The position numbers and the translations under genes are program-made. Below are positions 26,684 to 35,399 of a DNA stretch of 64,000 nt, in pieces. The stretch's first letter is position 1; every line of letters starts with the position of its first letter. Source of the DNA: an uncultured Dysgonomonas sp. (GTDB lineage Bacteria; Bacteroidota; Bacteroidia; Bacteroidales; Dysgonomonadaceae); assembly GCF_934668725.1 (NCBI RefSeq), contig NZ_CAKUOF010000017.1, positions 3,336 to 67,335 on the forward strand, read 5' to 3'. The notes under the pieces are model-generated. The model was not told the DNA's origin. It searched no databases and saw only the letters and a list, made by a program, of their open reading frames with translations.

Positions 26684-27529
26684 TTAAGAGTAATATATAA
26701 TATTATCAATTAAACGAACTTCACCACAAAAAACAGTAATGCAGCCTACTGCATATTGGGTATCTTTCCAATCAGATATTTGCTGTAAAGTATTTCCATC
26801 TACAATTTCGAAGTATTCAACCTCTAAAGAAGCAATTTTGTTAATATTTTCTATAACCCAAAATCGAAGTTCTTCTACTGTTTTATTATTATATAAGGTC
26901 TTACTCTCCGATAAAACTCTATATATATTGACGGCATCTTTCTTTTGATCTTCGGTCAATCGTTGATTACGGCTACTCATAGCCAAACCACTATCTTCAC
27001 GCCTTATAGGCATCGGTACTATTTCGACCGGAATATTTAATTGGCGAACCATTTGTCTGATAATTGCCAATTGCTGAAAATCTTTTTCACCGAAATATGC
27101 TTTATCCGGTTTCACAATATCGAATAAACGACTTACAACTTGAGCAACACCATTAAAATGTCCGGGACGGAACTTACCTTCCATCACTTTATCTAATTGT
27201 CCGAAATCGAATTGGCGATTATCCGGCTCAGGGTATATTTCCTGTACAGAAGGCACAAAAACGATATCGACACCGGCATAATTTAGAAGTTTAATGTCTT
27301 CATCAATCGTTCGGGGATATTTCTCCAGGTCTGTCTGATTATTGAACTGTGTCGGGTTTACAAAGATGCTAACTATACAAACATCGTTTTGCTCACGGCA
27401 TTTTTTCACTAGAGAAATATGTCCTTCATGTAAAGCTCCCATAGTAGGAACAAAACCGATTGTTTTTCTCTCATTTTTACTTATCGACACTGCATTTTGC
27501 AGATCATTAATAGTGTATAGAGTTATCAT
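26684..27529 (-). CDS. panC: Pantothenate synthetase (pantoate-beta-alanine ligase)
   Basis: 281 residues. It condenses pantoate with the beta-alanine made by PanD, using ATP. The nucleotidyl-transferase motif [15 protein letters not shown] near residue 30, [27 protein letters not shown] and the KMSKS-like loop [10 protein letters not shown] are present. It is divergent from the GT5-like gene at 27730, with a plausible minus-strand promoter (TTGCTTTG) at 27566-27573. It is upstream of panD. Confidence 0.94.
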   Translation of the reverse strand: MITLYTINDLQNAVSISKNERKTIGFVPTMGALHEGHISLVKKCREQNDVCIVSIFVNPTQFNNQTDLEKYPRTIDEDIKLLNYAGVDIVFVPSVQEIYPEPDNRQFDFGQLDKVMEGKFRPGHFNGVAQVVSRLFDIVKPDKAYFGEKDFQQLAIIRQMVRQLNIPVEIVPMPIRREDSGLAMSSRNQRLTEDQKKDAVNIYRVLSESKTLYNNKTVEELRFWVIENINKIASLEVEYFEIVDGNTLQQISDWKDTQYAVGCITVFCGEVRLIDNIIYYS

Positions 27530-27666
27530 AAACCTTTACCTCAACTGGCCTTTAAAAAGATTGTGCAAAGCAACTAAATTTTTATGAGAAATAAAATTTT
27601 AGAAAGACTTCATTTTCGGAAAATTCATCTTTAACTAAACCTCTACAAATTTTCATTCTGAGAAAA

Positions 27667-27700
27667 TTGCTCAAAACCAATTTTTTTTTTATTATCTTTG
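27667..27700 (+). promoter_or_regulatory. Promoter for the GT5-like gene
   Basis: TATCTTTG (27693-27700) matches the -7 consensus exactly, with TTG at 27667-27669 upstream and a poly-T tract between. It lies 29 nt before the ATG. Confidence 0.6.
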
Positions 27701-27729
27701 TACTTTCATATAATTGAAGACAGTATACA

Positions 27730-28542
27730 ATGAGCATAAAAAGAGTTTTATTTATTACACAAGAAATCACCCCTTATCTTCCTGAATCTTTACTAGCAAA
27801 TACTTGCAGATACCTACCTCAAGCAATACAAGAAAAAGGCAAAGAAATCAGGACTTTCATGCCTAAATTTGGAAATATAAACGAACGTCGTAATCAACTG
27901 CATGAGGTTATACGCCTATCTGGGATGAACCTTATAATAGATGATACAGACCATCCGCTTATTATAAAAGTAGCATCAATACAGGCAGCGCGCATGCAAG
28001 TATATTTCATTGATAATGATGATTTTTTCAGTAGAAAAAATACTATTATGGATGATGATAGGCAAGAATTTCCGGATAATGACGAACGTAGTATATTTTA
28101 CGTAAGAGGTGTGCTTGAAACAATAAAAAAACTTCGCTGGATTCCGGATGTAATACATTGCCACGGATGGATGACAGCTTTGACTCCTTTGTATATTAAA
28201 ACAGCATTTGCTGATGACCCCTGCTTCAAAGATGCTAAAGTTGTTTATTCATTATATAATGACGATTTTAAACAATCATTCTCCGATAAATTCGCTTCTA
28301 AACTTAAATTAGCCGGAATTACGGATAAATATACTAAAGATCTTACCACCGGTGAAGATATTAATTATATTAAGTTGACCAACTTTGCCATGAAATACGC
28401 AGATGGTGTTATTCAAACTGCAGAAACGGTTAACCCCGCTTTATTAGAGTATATTAATAATAACAAAATCAAATTTCTTCCCTATCAGGGAGATGTAGAC
28501 GAATCGGCAGATGCAATCAATAGCTTTTATGACACTTTGTAA
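27730..28542 (+). CDS. Half-length glycogen/starch-synthase-like protein (GT5 N-terminal domain only)
   Basis: 270 residues matching only the N-terminal Rossmann half of GT5 synthases: VLFITQEITPYLPESLLANTCRYLPQAIQEKGKEIRTFMPKFG, and later VIHCHGWMTALTPLYIK. The C-terminal GT-B half that carries much of the nucleotide-sugar site is missing and no continuation lies downstream, so full glycogen synthase activity is unlikely by itself. Such short proteins recur in Bacteroidales beside panC and a DUF4270 gene, so this is a family rather than a local truncation. It may be a regulator or bind another subunit; its role is unknown. Confidence 0.8.
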   Translation: MSIKRVLFITQEITPYLPESLLANTCRYLPQAIQEKGKEIRTFMPKFGNINERRNQLHEVIRLSGMNLIIDDTDHPLIIKVASIQAARMQVYFIDNDDFFSRKNTIMDDDRQEFPDNDERSIFYVRGVLETIKKLRWIPDVIHCHGWMTALTPLYIKTAFADDPCFKDAKVVYSLYNDDFKQSFSDKFASKLKLAGITDKYTKDLTTGEDINYIKLTNFAMKYADGVIQTAETVNPALLEYINNNKIKFLPYQGDVDESADAINSFYDTL

Positions 28543-28570
28543 TTATACAAATTCATAAAAATATTGAAAA

Positions 28571-28603
28571 TTGTTTTTTTGTTTTTGCAGCTACGTATTT
28601 TTT
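28571..28603 (+). promoter_or_regulatory. Probable promoter for the DUF4270 lipoprotein gene
   Basis: GATCTTTG (28596-28603) differs from TAnnTTTG at one position, with TTG at 28571-28573. It lies 38 nt before the ATG. Confidence 0.45.
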
Positions 28604-28641
28604 CTGATCTTTGGGCAACCAAAATGTAATTTAAAAGCAGA

Positions 28642-29988
28642 ATGAAAGTAAAGTCCGTATTCGCGATAGTTTCTTGTTTTATAGCATTAGCTTTTGCATC
28701 CTGTGATGATGATTTGAACTCAATTGGAGGAACAATTCAACCACCCGCAGATAGTATATCTATATTAACCGATACATTAGCAATAAAAGCAAGAACCATA
28801 TCAATGAAGGATTCGGTATATGCCCGAACCATAAATGGAGTATTAGGACAATATGAAGATAATTTGTTCGGAACCATAAAATCAGATTACTTATGTCAAT
28901 TTTATTTCCCTGAAGGGGGTAAATTCCAAGATAATTTAATAAAGATTGATTCCGTACAGTTTGCTATTGATTTTAATAGTTATAGTGGAGACACACTTGC
29001 TCCAATGGGGTTATCAGTATATGAAGCTACTAAGACAATTCCCGAAAACTTCTATACCAACGCCGATCCAACAAAGTATATTGGAGACAAGCCAACTCTT
29101 TTAGCTAGCGAAGCTTATACTATAAGTGGAGCAAAAATTGTATCAAAAACCACAAACCAGCGTGAAATTATAGCTGATCTAGGTATTGAATTTGGAAAAA
29201 GAATATACAATGGCTGGAAAGATAAAAAATTTACAGATAATACTTCCTTTAATAATTTCTTCAAAGGTACATATGTCACAACAAACTTTGGGTCGGGCAG
29301 TTTGATTAGAGTACTTTTCACATCTATTGATATCTATTATAAATACAATGATGTATTAGGCAACCACGATAATACAGCCGACACTATAAGAAATGCGACA
29401 TTTTCATTGACAGTAACGCCTGAAGTTATGCAACTAAATCATATCAAGAATAAAAATCCGGATGAATTATTTGTTGAAGGAACAGGTGCTACATATTTAA
29501 AAACTCCGGCAGGAGTCTATACTGAAGTAACTTTTCCGATCAATCAGATTAGGGAAAATATGGCTAAGAAAAGTTTCAAAACAATAAATACAGCACTATT
29601 CACACTGAAAGGTTATACTGAAAAAGAATCTACAGCTAAATATGAATTGGGTCGTCCTACGACATTATTACTTATTAATAAAGATTCTATTGATTCATTT
29701 TTCAGCCAAAGAAAATTATACGATGGAAAAACAACAGTTATAGGCACAAGAGAAAGCAACAATATCTATAACTTTGCAAATATATCTACTCTGATCAATA
29801 CATATAAAGATATGAATTTGACTAAAGATCCTGTATTTGCAGTCATTCCTGTAGAAGTAGCTTACAAAACAGATGCAAACGGAACAAGTTATCTGACCGG
29901 TGTATTTAATTATATGCAACCTGCAACCAGTATAATCAGAAGCGATGAAAAAAATATGAGACTTAGCCTTATATACAGTAAGTTCTAG
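28642..29988 (+). CDS. DUF4270 lipoprotein
   Basis: 448 residues. A lipoprotein signal peptide ends LAFASC, followed by Asp-rich DDDLNSIGG. The body is beta-rich with the typical DUF4270 opening (TDTLAIKARTISMKDSVYARTINGVLGQYEDNLFGTIKSDYLCQF in outline) and a conserved-looking C-terminus ending in LSLIYSKF. The family is widespread in Bacteroidota; its function is not established, though surface location is likely. It lies 99 nt after the GT5-like gene, an adjacency that is conserved in the order. Confidence 0.82.
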   Translation: MKVKSVFAIVSCFIALAFASCDDDLNSIGGTIQPPADSISILTDTLAIKARTISMKDSVYARTINGVLGQYEDNLFGTIKSDYLCQFYFPEGGKFQDNLIKIDSVQFAIDFNSYSGDTLAPMGLSVYEATKTIPENFYTNADPTKYIGDKPTLLASEAYTISGAKIVSKTTNQREIIADLGIEFGKRIYNGWKDKKFTDNTSFNNFFKGTYVTTNFGSGSLIRVLFTSIDIYYKYNDVLGNHDNTADTIRNATFSLTVTPEVMQLNHIKNKNPDELFVEGTGATYLKTPAGVYTEVTFPINQIRENMAKKSFKTINTALFTLKGYTEKESTAKYELGRPTTLLLINKDSIDSFFSQRKLYDGKTTVIGTRESNNIYNFANISTLINTYKDMNLTKDPVFAVIPVEVAYKTDANGTSYLTGVFNYMQPATSIIRSDEKNMRLSLIYSKF

Positions 29989-30014
29989 AATCATAAGAAA
30001 TATTCCCCAAAACA

Positions 30015-30053
30015 GCTACCTGACAAATTTCAGGATAGCATAACGAAAGTTAT
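30015..30053 (+). promoter_or_regulatory. Tandem hairpins directly before the His-rich protein start
   Basis: Hairpin one pairs GCTACCTGA with TCAGG-A-TAGC (one bulged A) around a 6-nt loop. Hairpin two is ATAAC-GAAA-GTTAT, a GNRA-type tetraloop stem that ends 3 nt before the ATG at 30057. The second stem would cover the ribosome-binding region, which fits translational control. The structure is seen in the sequence; its function is inferred. Confidence 0.5.
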
Positions 30054-30056
30054 CAG

Positions 30057-30434
30057 ATGCTGTTAAGAAATAAGAGAAAACATGCAACGTACCTATTATT
30101 CCTAATTTATTTGGGGTACTTTGCTGTTGTCTCTTTATTTGTTCATATGCACGTGTATGAAGGAGTTATATACGTACATTCACATCCATACCGAAAATCA
30201 CAAGATATACCAAACAACTCTAACAAATTACCATTAGAGACTCATCAACACACTGCAGCTTCATTCTTTACAGCAAATCAATTATCTAATATAACATCCG
30301 GTGAGGCAAAGTCGTTTATTTCTACAGATATTATACTGACTTCTAAAAAGATATTCTACTATGAATATGATGTCAGCCCTGTAATAATTACTCCACAAAG
30401 GCAATTTAGTTTACGAGCTCCGCCATTAGTTTAA
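30057..30434 (+). CDS. Small His-rich membrane/secreted protein next to a TonB-dependent receptor
   Basis: 125 residues. One hydrophobic helix (YLLFLIYLGYFAVVSLFVHM) is followed by a His-rich segment with HMHVYEGVIYVHSHPY and THQHTAASFF, seven histidines in about 55 residues. That pattern suggests binding of a divalent metal (zinc, copper or nickel) at or outside the inner membrane. Similar small proteins sit beside TonB receptors in other Bacteroidales; the exact family name is uncertain. It lies 256 nt upstream of the receptor gene and both leaders contain hairpins. Confidence 0.6.
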   Translation: MLLRNKRKHATYLLFLIYLGYFAVVSLFVHMHVYEGVIYVHSHPYRKSQDIPNNSNKLPLETHQHTAASFFTANQLSNITSGEAKSFISTDIILTSKKIFYYEYDVSPVIITPQRQFSLRAPPLV

Positions 30435-30463
30435 TACTTCATTATAAACAAACATCTTTATAG

Positions 30464-30487
30464 ACAGAAAGGCTCTATTCTTTCTGT
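30464..30487 (+). terminator. Hairpin after the His-rich protein gene (possible terminator)
   Basis: ACAGAAAG and CTTTCTGT form a perfect 8-bp stem with an 8-nt loop, 29 nt after the stop. It is followed by AAAATTTT rather than a clean T-run, so termination would be weak. Confidence 0.45.
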
Positions 30488-30581
30488 AAAATTTTATGTG
30501 CTATTAATCTAAATAACACATAAAAGACATCCACATATTTAATAAAATTCAATCTGATACTCTATTACAGGGTTTGGATAA

Positions 30582-30633
30582 TAACCTCATTATATTAATA
30601 AGGTTACCTATAGAAAGCTGCTTTTCGAGTAGC
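30582..30633 (+). promoter_or_regulatory. Structured leader before the TonB-dependent receptor
   Basis: Two stems are visible: TAACCT (30582-30587) with AGGTTA (30601-30606), and GCTGCT (30617-30622) with AGTAGC (30628-30633, one G-U pair). No known riboswitch consensus (cobalamin, TPP, SAM) was recognised. The gap 30435-30689 otherwise holds the hairpin at 30464 and no promoter I can recognise. Confidence 0.4.
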
Positions 30634-30689
30634 CCGGAAGTTGCTATTCTCCACATTATAAAATGGCTATTATTTCTATAGATTAAAAG

Positions 30690-32993
30690 ATGAAAATTAT
30701 GAAATTACAATATATACTCGCCATACTACTTCTTTCAATATCATTAATGCACATATATGCAGGTCCCGAACACATAGTACATATTTCCGGACAAGTAATA
30801 GATGCTAAAACAAAGGAGCCAATAGTTGATGCCACAATTTCTTTGGAAGGAACACGCTCTCAGGCTCTATCAGATGATGATGGAAATTTCCTGATAAAAA
30901 ATATTCATTCCGGAAAATATATAATACAAGTACAAGCATTAGGCTATGCTATAGAAAGGCAAGAAATAAACCTAGCCCCTTATAGCACAAAAAAAATAGT
31001 AATAGAGCTCAACTTCGAAAATTACGAATTAGCAGAAGTTGCTGTAACAGCTTCCATTTCCAAGCTAAAAAGAGATATTTCTCCCATTGTTGTTTCACAA
31101 CTTACGCCAAAAACATTCGAGGCAACTCAATCTCTAACCCTTTCTCAAGGGTTAAACTTTAGTCCTGGAGTACGGGTTGAAACGACTTGCCAGAATTGTG
31201 GTTCGCAAGAGGTAAGGATTAATGGACTAGAAGGTCATTACTCTGAAATACTAATTAATAGCCAACCTGTAGTCGGAGCATTGACCAAAACTTATGGCTT
31301 AGATCAAATTCCTCTTAATATGGTAGATGAAATAAATATCATACGAGGTGGAAACTCCGCTCTGTATGGATCACATGCTATAGGAGGAGTTATAGATATT
31401 ATTACAAAAGAACCGGAGAATAATTATTATGAAATCAAGTATAATCTTTCTCTTATCGAGGGAAAATCTGCTGACAATATGCTATTATTCAACACATCGC
31501 TCATTGATAAGAGTAAGACGTCAGGCATTAGTGTATTTGGTAATATGAGAAGTCGGAACCCTTGGGATGCTAATGATGATGGATTTTCTGAAATTGGTAA
31601 AAACAGAGCATCTTCTTTAGGTTTCAGTTCATTCTTAAAACCTAGTAAGGACAGTAAAATTGCAGCAGAATATCGATACACCTCGGAAGAACGAAGAGGA
31701 GGGGACAGCTTTAATAAACCTCCACACGAAGCAAATATAGCAGAATACAGCCACTTTAAGATACATTCGGGCTCTGTAGACTATTCTCAGCATCTTAAAG
31801 GCAATAAGCACCGTTTAAATATACACCTATCTATCCAAGATGCTTATCGTGATAGTTATTTCGGAGCAGAGCACGAACCAAATGGATATGGGAAAACCAC
31901 AGAATTAACTTTAATTGGAAATGTTAAGTACGAGATGAATATAAATAACCTTTTATTTATGCCTGCCAAATTTGTAAGTGGATACACTCAAAGCCACGAC
32001 ATGCTGCGAAATGAAATTCCGGGATATAATTACAAACAAAATCAAAATATCAATATTGGAACTTTATATTTTCAAAATGAATGGCAAAACGAAAGATTAT
32101 CCATAGCTATTGGAGCACGATTAGAAAAGCATTCTCTTGTTGATAATCTAAATATTATGCCAAGAGTGAATGCACGATATAAAATAGTTAGAGATGTCAA
32201 TTTACGAGGAGGATATACTGTCGGATATAGAGCACCGGAAATTACAGGAGGAGACTTAGATATACCAATACAAGGAGGAAAAGCAACCTTATTAAGTTTT
32301 TCCGACAATATAAAACCTGAACGATCTCGAAGTTTCTCCGGAGGGCTTGATACTAAATTTTACAACGAAGATTTTTATTCATACTTTCTAATAGAAGGAT
32401 TCTTCACCCGCATAGATAATGCATTCATAGATCGATTTATTGGCGAAAATGAAACAGGAAATACACTGGTACAAAGAGAAAACGCCAACAGAGCCACCAT
32501 ATCAGGAATCAATTTTGAAACATCGATACAACCATACGGATGGCTTCAAATAGATGGTGGATATACTATTCAAAAAGGTCGATACAAATCACCTGAAAGA
32601 TGGTCAGACGACGAAACCATAGAACCTACTAGAAATATACTAAGATCACCGGAACAATATGGTTTTATATCAGCAACAGCTAGCCCACGATCACCATTCT
32701 CTATTGCTTTTTCAGGAACCTATACAGGATCTATGTATGTACCACATCTCGCCGGATATATCGAAAATGATGAGTTAAAGAAAACACCTCAGTTTTTTGA
32801 TATGACAACAAAAATTACTTATTCTTTTAAGCTGAATACATACAATAAAGCAGAAATAAGCTGTGGAATACAAAATATTTTTAACAGTAGACAACATGAT
32901 TTTGATAAAGGAATCAATCGAGATGCAGACTATATATACGGTCCATCTTTACCCCGAACTTACTTTATAGGATTGAAATTAAGCTCTTTCTAA
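30690..32993 (+). CDS. TonB-dependent outer-membrane receptor with a CxxC plug motif
   Basis: 767 residues. The signal peptide ends near MHIYAG. A carboxypeptidase-like beta-sandwich (about 28-115; HISGQVIDAKTKEPIVDATISLEG) is followed by the plug (about 120-240) and the barrel. The plug contains RVETTCQNCGSQEVRINGLEG and the typical RGGNSALYGSHAIGGVIDIIT. A C-x-x-C in this loop recurs in a subgroup of Bacteroidota receptors and would suit metal or metal-complex uptake, as would the His-rich neighbour; the ligand is inferred, not shown. The C-terminus ends in an aromatic strand (TYFIGLKLSSF). An alternative ATG lies at 30699. Confidence 0.85.
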   Translation: MKIMKLQYILAILLLSISLMHIYAGPEHIVHISGQVIDAKTKEPIVDATISLEGTRSQALSDDDGNFLIKNIHSGKYIIQVQALGYAIERQEINLAPYSTKKIVIELNFENYELAEVAVTASISKLKRDISPIVVSQLTPKTFEATQSLTLSQGLNFSPGVRVETTCQNCGSQEVRINGLEGHYSEILINSQPVVGALTKTYGLDQIPLNMVDEINIIRGGNSALYGSHAIGGVIDIITKEPENNYYEIKYNLSLIEGKSADNMLLFNTSLIDKSKTSGISVFGNMRSRNPWDANDDGFSEIGKNRASSLGFSSFLKPSKDSKIAAEYRYTSEERRGGDSFNKPPHEANIAEYSHFKIHSGSVDYSQHLKGNKHRLNIHLSIQDAYRDSYFGAEHEPNGYGKTTELTLIGNVKYEMNINNLLFMPAKFVSGYTQSHDMLRNEIPGYNYKQNQNINIGTLYFQNEWQNERLSIAIGARLEKHSLVDNLNIMPRVNARYKIVRDVNLRGGYTVGYRAPEITGGDLDIPIQGGKATLLSFSDNIKPERSRSFSGGLDTKFYNEDFYSYFLIEGFFTRIDNAFIDRFIGENETGNTLVQRENANRATISGINFETSIQPYGWLQIDGGYTIQKGRYKSPERWSDDETIEPTRNILRSPEQYGFISATASPRSPFSIAFSGTYTGSMYVPHLAGYIENDELKKTPQFFDMTTKITYSFKLNTYNKAEISCGIQNIFNSRQHDFDKGINRDADYIYGPSLPRTYFIGLKLSSF

Positions 32994-33000
32994 AAAAAGA

Positions 33001-33090
33001 AAAAATTGCATCTCGTTCACATATTATCTAAAACTAACAGAAGAATATAAATATTACGCTGTTAATATAGACTAATGAGATGCAATTTTT
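33001..33090 (+). terminator. Long-range 14-bp inverted repeat after the TonB receptor
   Basis: AAAAATTGCATCTC (33001-33014) and GAGATGCAATTTTT (33077-33090) are perfectly complementary across a 62-nt spacer. The spacer contains its own AACAG/CTGTT pair. The right arm ends in TTTTT, so it may terminate the receptor transcript, or mark a small structured RNA. Confidence 0.55.
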
Positions 33091-33091
33091 A

Positions 33092-33121
33092 TTGGGTTCT
33101 ATAAATTTGATGTTATCTTTG
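33092..33121 (+). promoter_or_regulatory. Promoter for the LysE-family gene
   Basis: TATCTTTG (33114-33121) matches the -7 consensus, with TTG at 33092-33094 and a 19-nt spacer, 34 nt before the ATG. Confidence 0.6.
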
Positions 33122-33155
33122 TTATATAGAATAATACTTTATTCTGTTAATAGAA

Positions 33156-33791
33156 ATGCTTGATACTATACTAAAAGGAATATTCATAGGACTATTAGTC
33201 TCAGCACCTATGGGTCCCATAGGCGTCTTATGCATACAAAGAACTTTGAACGAAGGTCGGCTTCACGGATTTATATCGGGATTAGGAGCCTCTTTATCAG
33301 ACATTGTATATGCCATAATATCAGGATTGGGAATTAGTTTTGTTATGGATTTTGTAGAAGAAAATCATTATCCGCTACAAATAGCTGGTAGTTTTCTTCT
33401 TCTTATTGCTGGCTACTATATTTATCGATCTAATCCGGCAAAAAAATTATTTAGACAAGATGAAAAGACATCTCCTTATTGGAAAAACCTGGTTTCTTCA
33501 TTTTTCATAAATCTGACAAACATAGGCATCTTATTTTTCTTCATAGCTATGTTTGCACGCTTCAATTTTATAGATGCTAACAACTCATCAAAAAATATAG
33601 TTGGAATTTTATCTATTGGCTTAGGTACAGTTATCTGGTGGCTACTCGTATCTACCGTTGTTGATAAAGTTCGATCAAAATTTAATCCAAGAGGGCTCAA
33701 GATATTTAATAATATTCTAGGGATAATATTGTTTACAATAGGTGTTGTGGGATTAATAACTGCAGCCTACACTTTATTTGAAAGGGTATAG
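33156..33791 (+). CDS. LysE/RhtB family amino-acid exporter
   Basis: 211 residues with about six transmembrane helices. The N-terminal signature GLLVSAPMGPIGVLCIQRTLNEGRLHG is typical of LysE-type translocators, which export amino acids or related metabolites. Cytoplasmic loops are basic (RSNPAKKLFRQDEK). The substrate is not predictable. It is a single gene with its own promoter and a very strong bidirectional terminator shared with nuoN. Confidence 0.85.
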   Translation: MLDTILKGIFIGLLVSAPMGPIGVLCIQRTLNEGRLHGFISGLGASLSDIVYAIISGLGISFVMDFVEENHYPLQIAGSFLLLIAGYYIYRSNPAKKLFRQDEKTSPYWKNLVSSFFINLTNIGILFFFIAMFARFNFIDANNSSKNIVGILSIGLGTVIWWLLVSTVVDKVRSKFNPRGLKIFNNILGIILFTIGVVGLITAAYTLFERV

Positions 33792-33823
33792 TCCAAGGAT
33801 TATTTAAAATCCTACTCAAAATA

Positions 33824-33857
33824 AAAGAGTGAATACAAATTGTATTCACTCTTTTTT
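33824..33857. terminator. Bidirectional terminator between the LysE gene and nuoN
   Basis: AAAAGAGTGAATACAA and TTGTATTCACTCTTTT form a perfect 16-bp stem with a 1-nt centre; the strand runs into T's in both directions. It ends the LysE gene and the nuo operon. Confidence 0.9.
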
Positions 33858-33895
33858 CTTAAACAATATATCTTCTAAAATTATTATATTCAGGG

Positions 33896-35293
33896 TTATA
33901 ATGATAAATTCATTATAATAGAAGGATAAATACCTAAAATCAGATTAAGTATTATAGCTATAGTAGCTACGAGAACGTATCTAACAGGTACTTTTAATGC
34001 TCCTTCACTTGATGGCTCTTGAGTGAACATCACATTAGCCGTACCAAAGTAATAGAAGATAGCGATAATCGAATTAATTATACCAAATATTACAAGAATT
34101 AAATATCCGGCATCTACCATCTGGGTAAACATAAACAGTTTAGCAAAGAAGCCAGCAAATACGGGTATACCTCCTAAAGAAACCAAAGCACAGGTTAGGA
34201 TTCCAGCCATTAAAGGATTCCGTCTGGCTAATCCATAAAGATTCTCTATATTTTCGTGGCCTTTACCCTCGCTTACAGCCATAATTACAGCAAAAGCTGC
34301 AATACCGGCCAATGAGTAAGCAGCTGCATAATACAATAAACTATTTGTTGCATTACTACTGTTAGAAAGTAAATCCATCATCATAAATCCGGCATGAGAT
34401 ATCCCGGAGTACGCCATCATTCGCTTTAAGCTTTTTTGGTTTAAAGCAGTAATATTTCCAACTGTGAGAGATAGTATAGAGAATACAACAATTGATATTT
34501 GTACAGCAGGAGTCATTGCAACTCCGAATATGACTACAGATTTATATAGAGCTGCAATTGCAGCAACCTTTACTAAGGTACTCATCAGCGTTGTAACCAA
34601 TGTAGGCGAACCTTCGTACACATCGGGTGCCCAAAAATGAAAAGGAACTACCGAAGCTTTAAATAAAAGACCAACGAGAATCATTACAAATCCCAAATTA
34701 AACCATATAGGCAATGAATCACCACTTTTTATAACAGATAGTATGGTTATAGTTTCTATATCAAAAGAGCCTATTGCTCCATAAACCAAAGCTATACCAA
34801 ATAGTATAAAACTCGAGGCAAAAGCTCCCATTATAAAATACTTCATTCCTGCTTCATTACTACTCACTCTTGCCGGACTACTCGATGCCAATACATAAGC
34901 TGAGATAGATAATACTTCGATACCAATAAAAAACATCGAAAGATTACCGAATGAAACCATAGCTATTGCTCCTGCTAAAAGGAAAATTTTAAGAGATACA
35001 TAATCTGCAATCTTCTCTATTTTGTCCTTGTAAAATTCAGGACTCATTGCAATAATTAAAGTTGCAAGAGTAATAAACAATATAGAAAAACCTCGAGAGT
35101 AACTGGTACTTACAATCATATTATAACTATCGGCATAGAAAAATGATTCACCCGAATAAAATTCAGCAACAGTCATTCCCAATATACCCAATAACACTAA
35201 TAGGGTTAAAGGGACAAGTATTTTTCTCAAATTTAAAATCTCTAATAAAAGACAAACAATGCCCAATCCAGAGACAGCTATCAATGTACTCAT
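33896..35293 (-). CDS. nuoN: NADH-quinone oxidoreductase subunit N
   Basis: 465 residues, about fourteen transmembrane helices of the Mrp-antiporter type, one of the proton-pumping subunits in the membrane arm of complex I. Key-residue blocks are visible: FFIGIEVLSISAYVL (transmembrane Glu), FKASVVPFHFWAPDVYEGSP (Lys and His) and LKRMMAYSGISHAGFMMM (Lys). The C-terminus ends IYPSIIMNLSL. It is the last gene of the nuo operon, 106 nt after nuoM, with a weak hairpin in the gap. The convergent terminator lies about 40 nt beyond. Confidence 0.95.
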   Translation of the reverse strand: MSTLIAVSGLGIVCLLLEILNLRKILVPLTLLVLLGILGMTVAEFYSGESFFYADSYNMIVSTSYSRGFSILFITLATLIIAMSPEFYKDKIEKIADYVSLKIFLLAGAIAMVSFGNLSMFFIGIEVLSISAYVLASSSPARVSSNEAGMKYFIMGAFASSFILFGIALVYGAIGSFDIETITILSVIKSGDSLPIWFNLGFVMILVGLLFKASVVPFHFWAPDVYEGSPTLVTTLMSTLVKVAAIAALYKSVVIFGVAMTPAVQISIVVFSILSLTVGNITALNQKSLKRMMAYSGISHAGFMMMDLLSNSSNATNSLLYYAAAYSLAGIAAFAVIMAVSEGKGHENIENLYGLARRNPLMAGILTCALVSLGGIPVFAGFFAKLFMFTQMVDAGYLILVIFGIINSIIAIFYYFGTANVMFTQEPSSEGALKVPVRYVLVATIAIILNLILGIYPSIIMNLSL

Positions 35294-35323
35294 TATATAT
35301 TTTAGCTAAACAGTTATCTATTT

Positions 35324-35338
35324 AAGGATTCAAACCTT
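35324..35338. promoter_or_regulatory. Degenerate AAGG...CCTT hairpin in the nuoN leader
   Basis: AAGG-ATTCAAA-CCTT lies 31 nt upstream of nuoN. The 17 bases at 35335-35351 are identical to those at 36861-36877 beside the nuoM element, so the two belong to the same repeat family. Confidence 0.4.
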
Positions 35339-35399
35339 TTTATTTCTTTAGTTACGTAATTAATCAACCGATGATAATTTGGAAACTATATCTTTGAAC

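Noticed and set aside
27730..28542. Complete glycogen synthase
   Set aside because: Only the N-terminal half is present and nothing downstream encodes the remaining domain.
30435..30689. Cobalamin riboswitch upstream of the TonB receptor
   Set aside because: The conserved GCCACTG-type B12 box and the rest of the core were not found.
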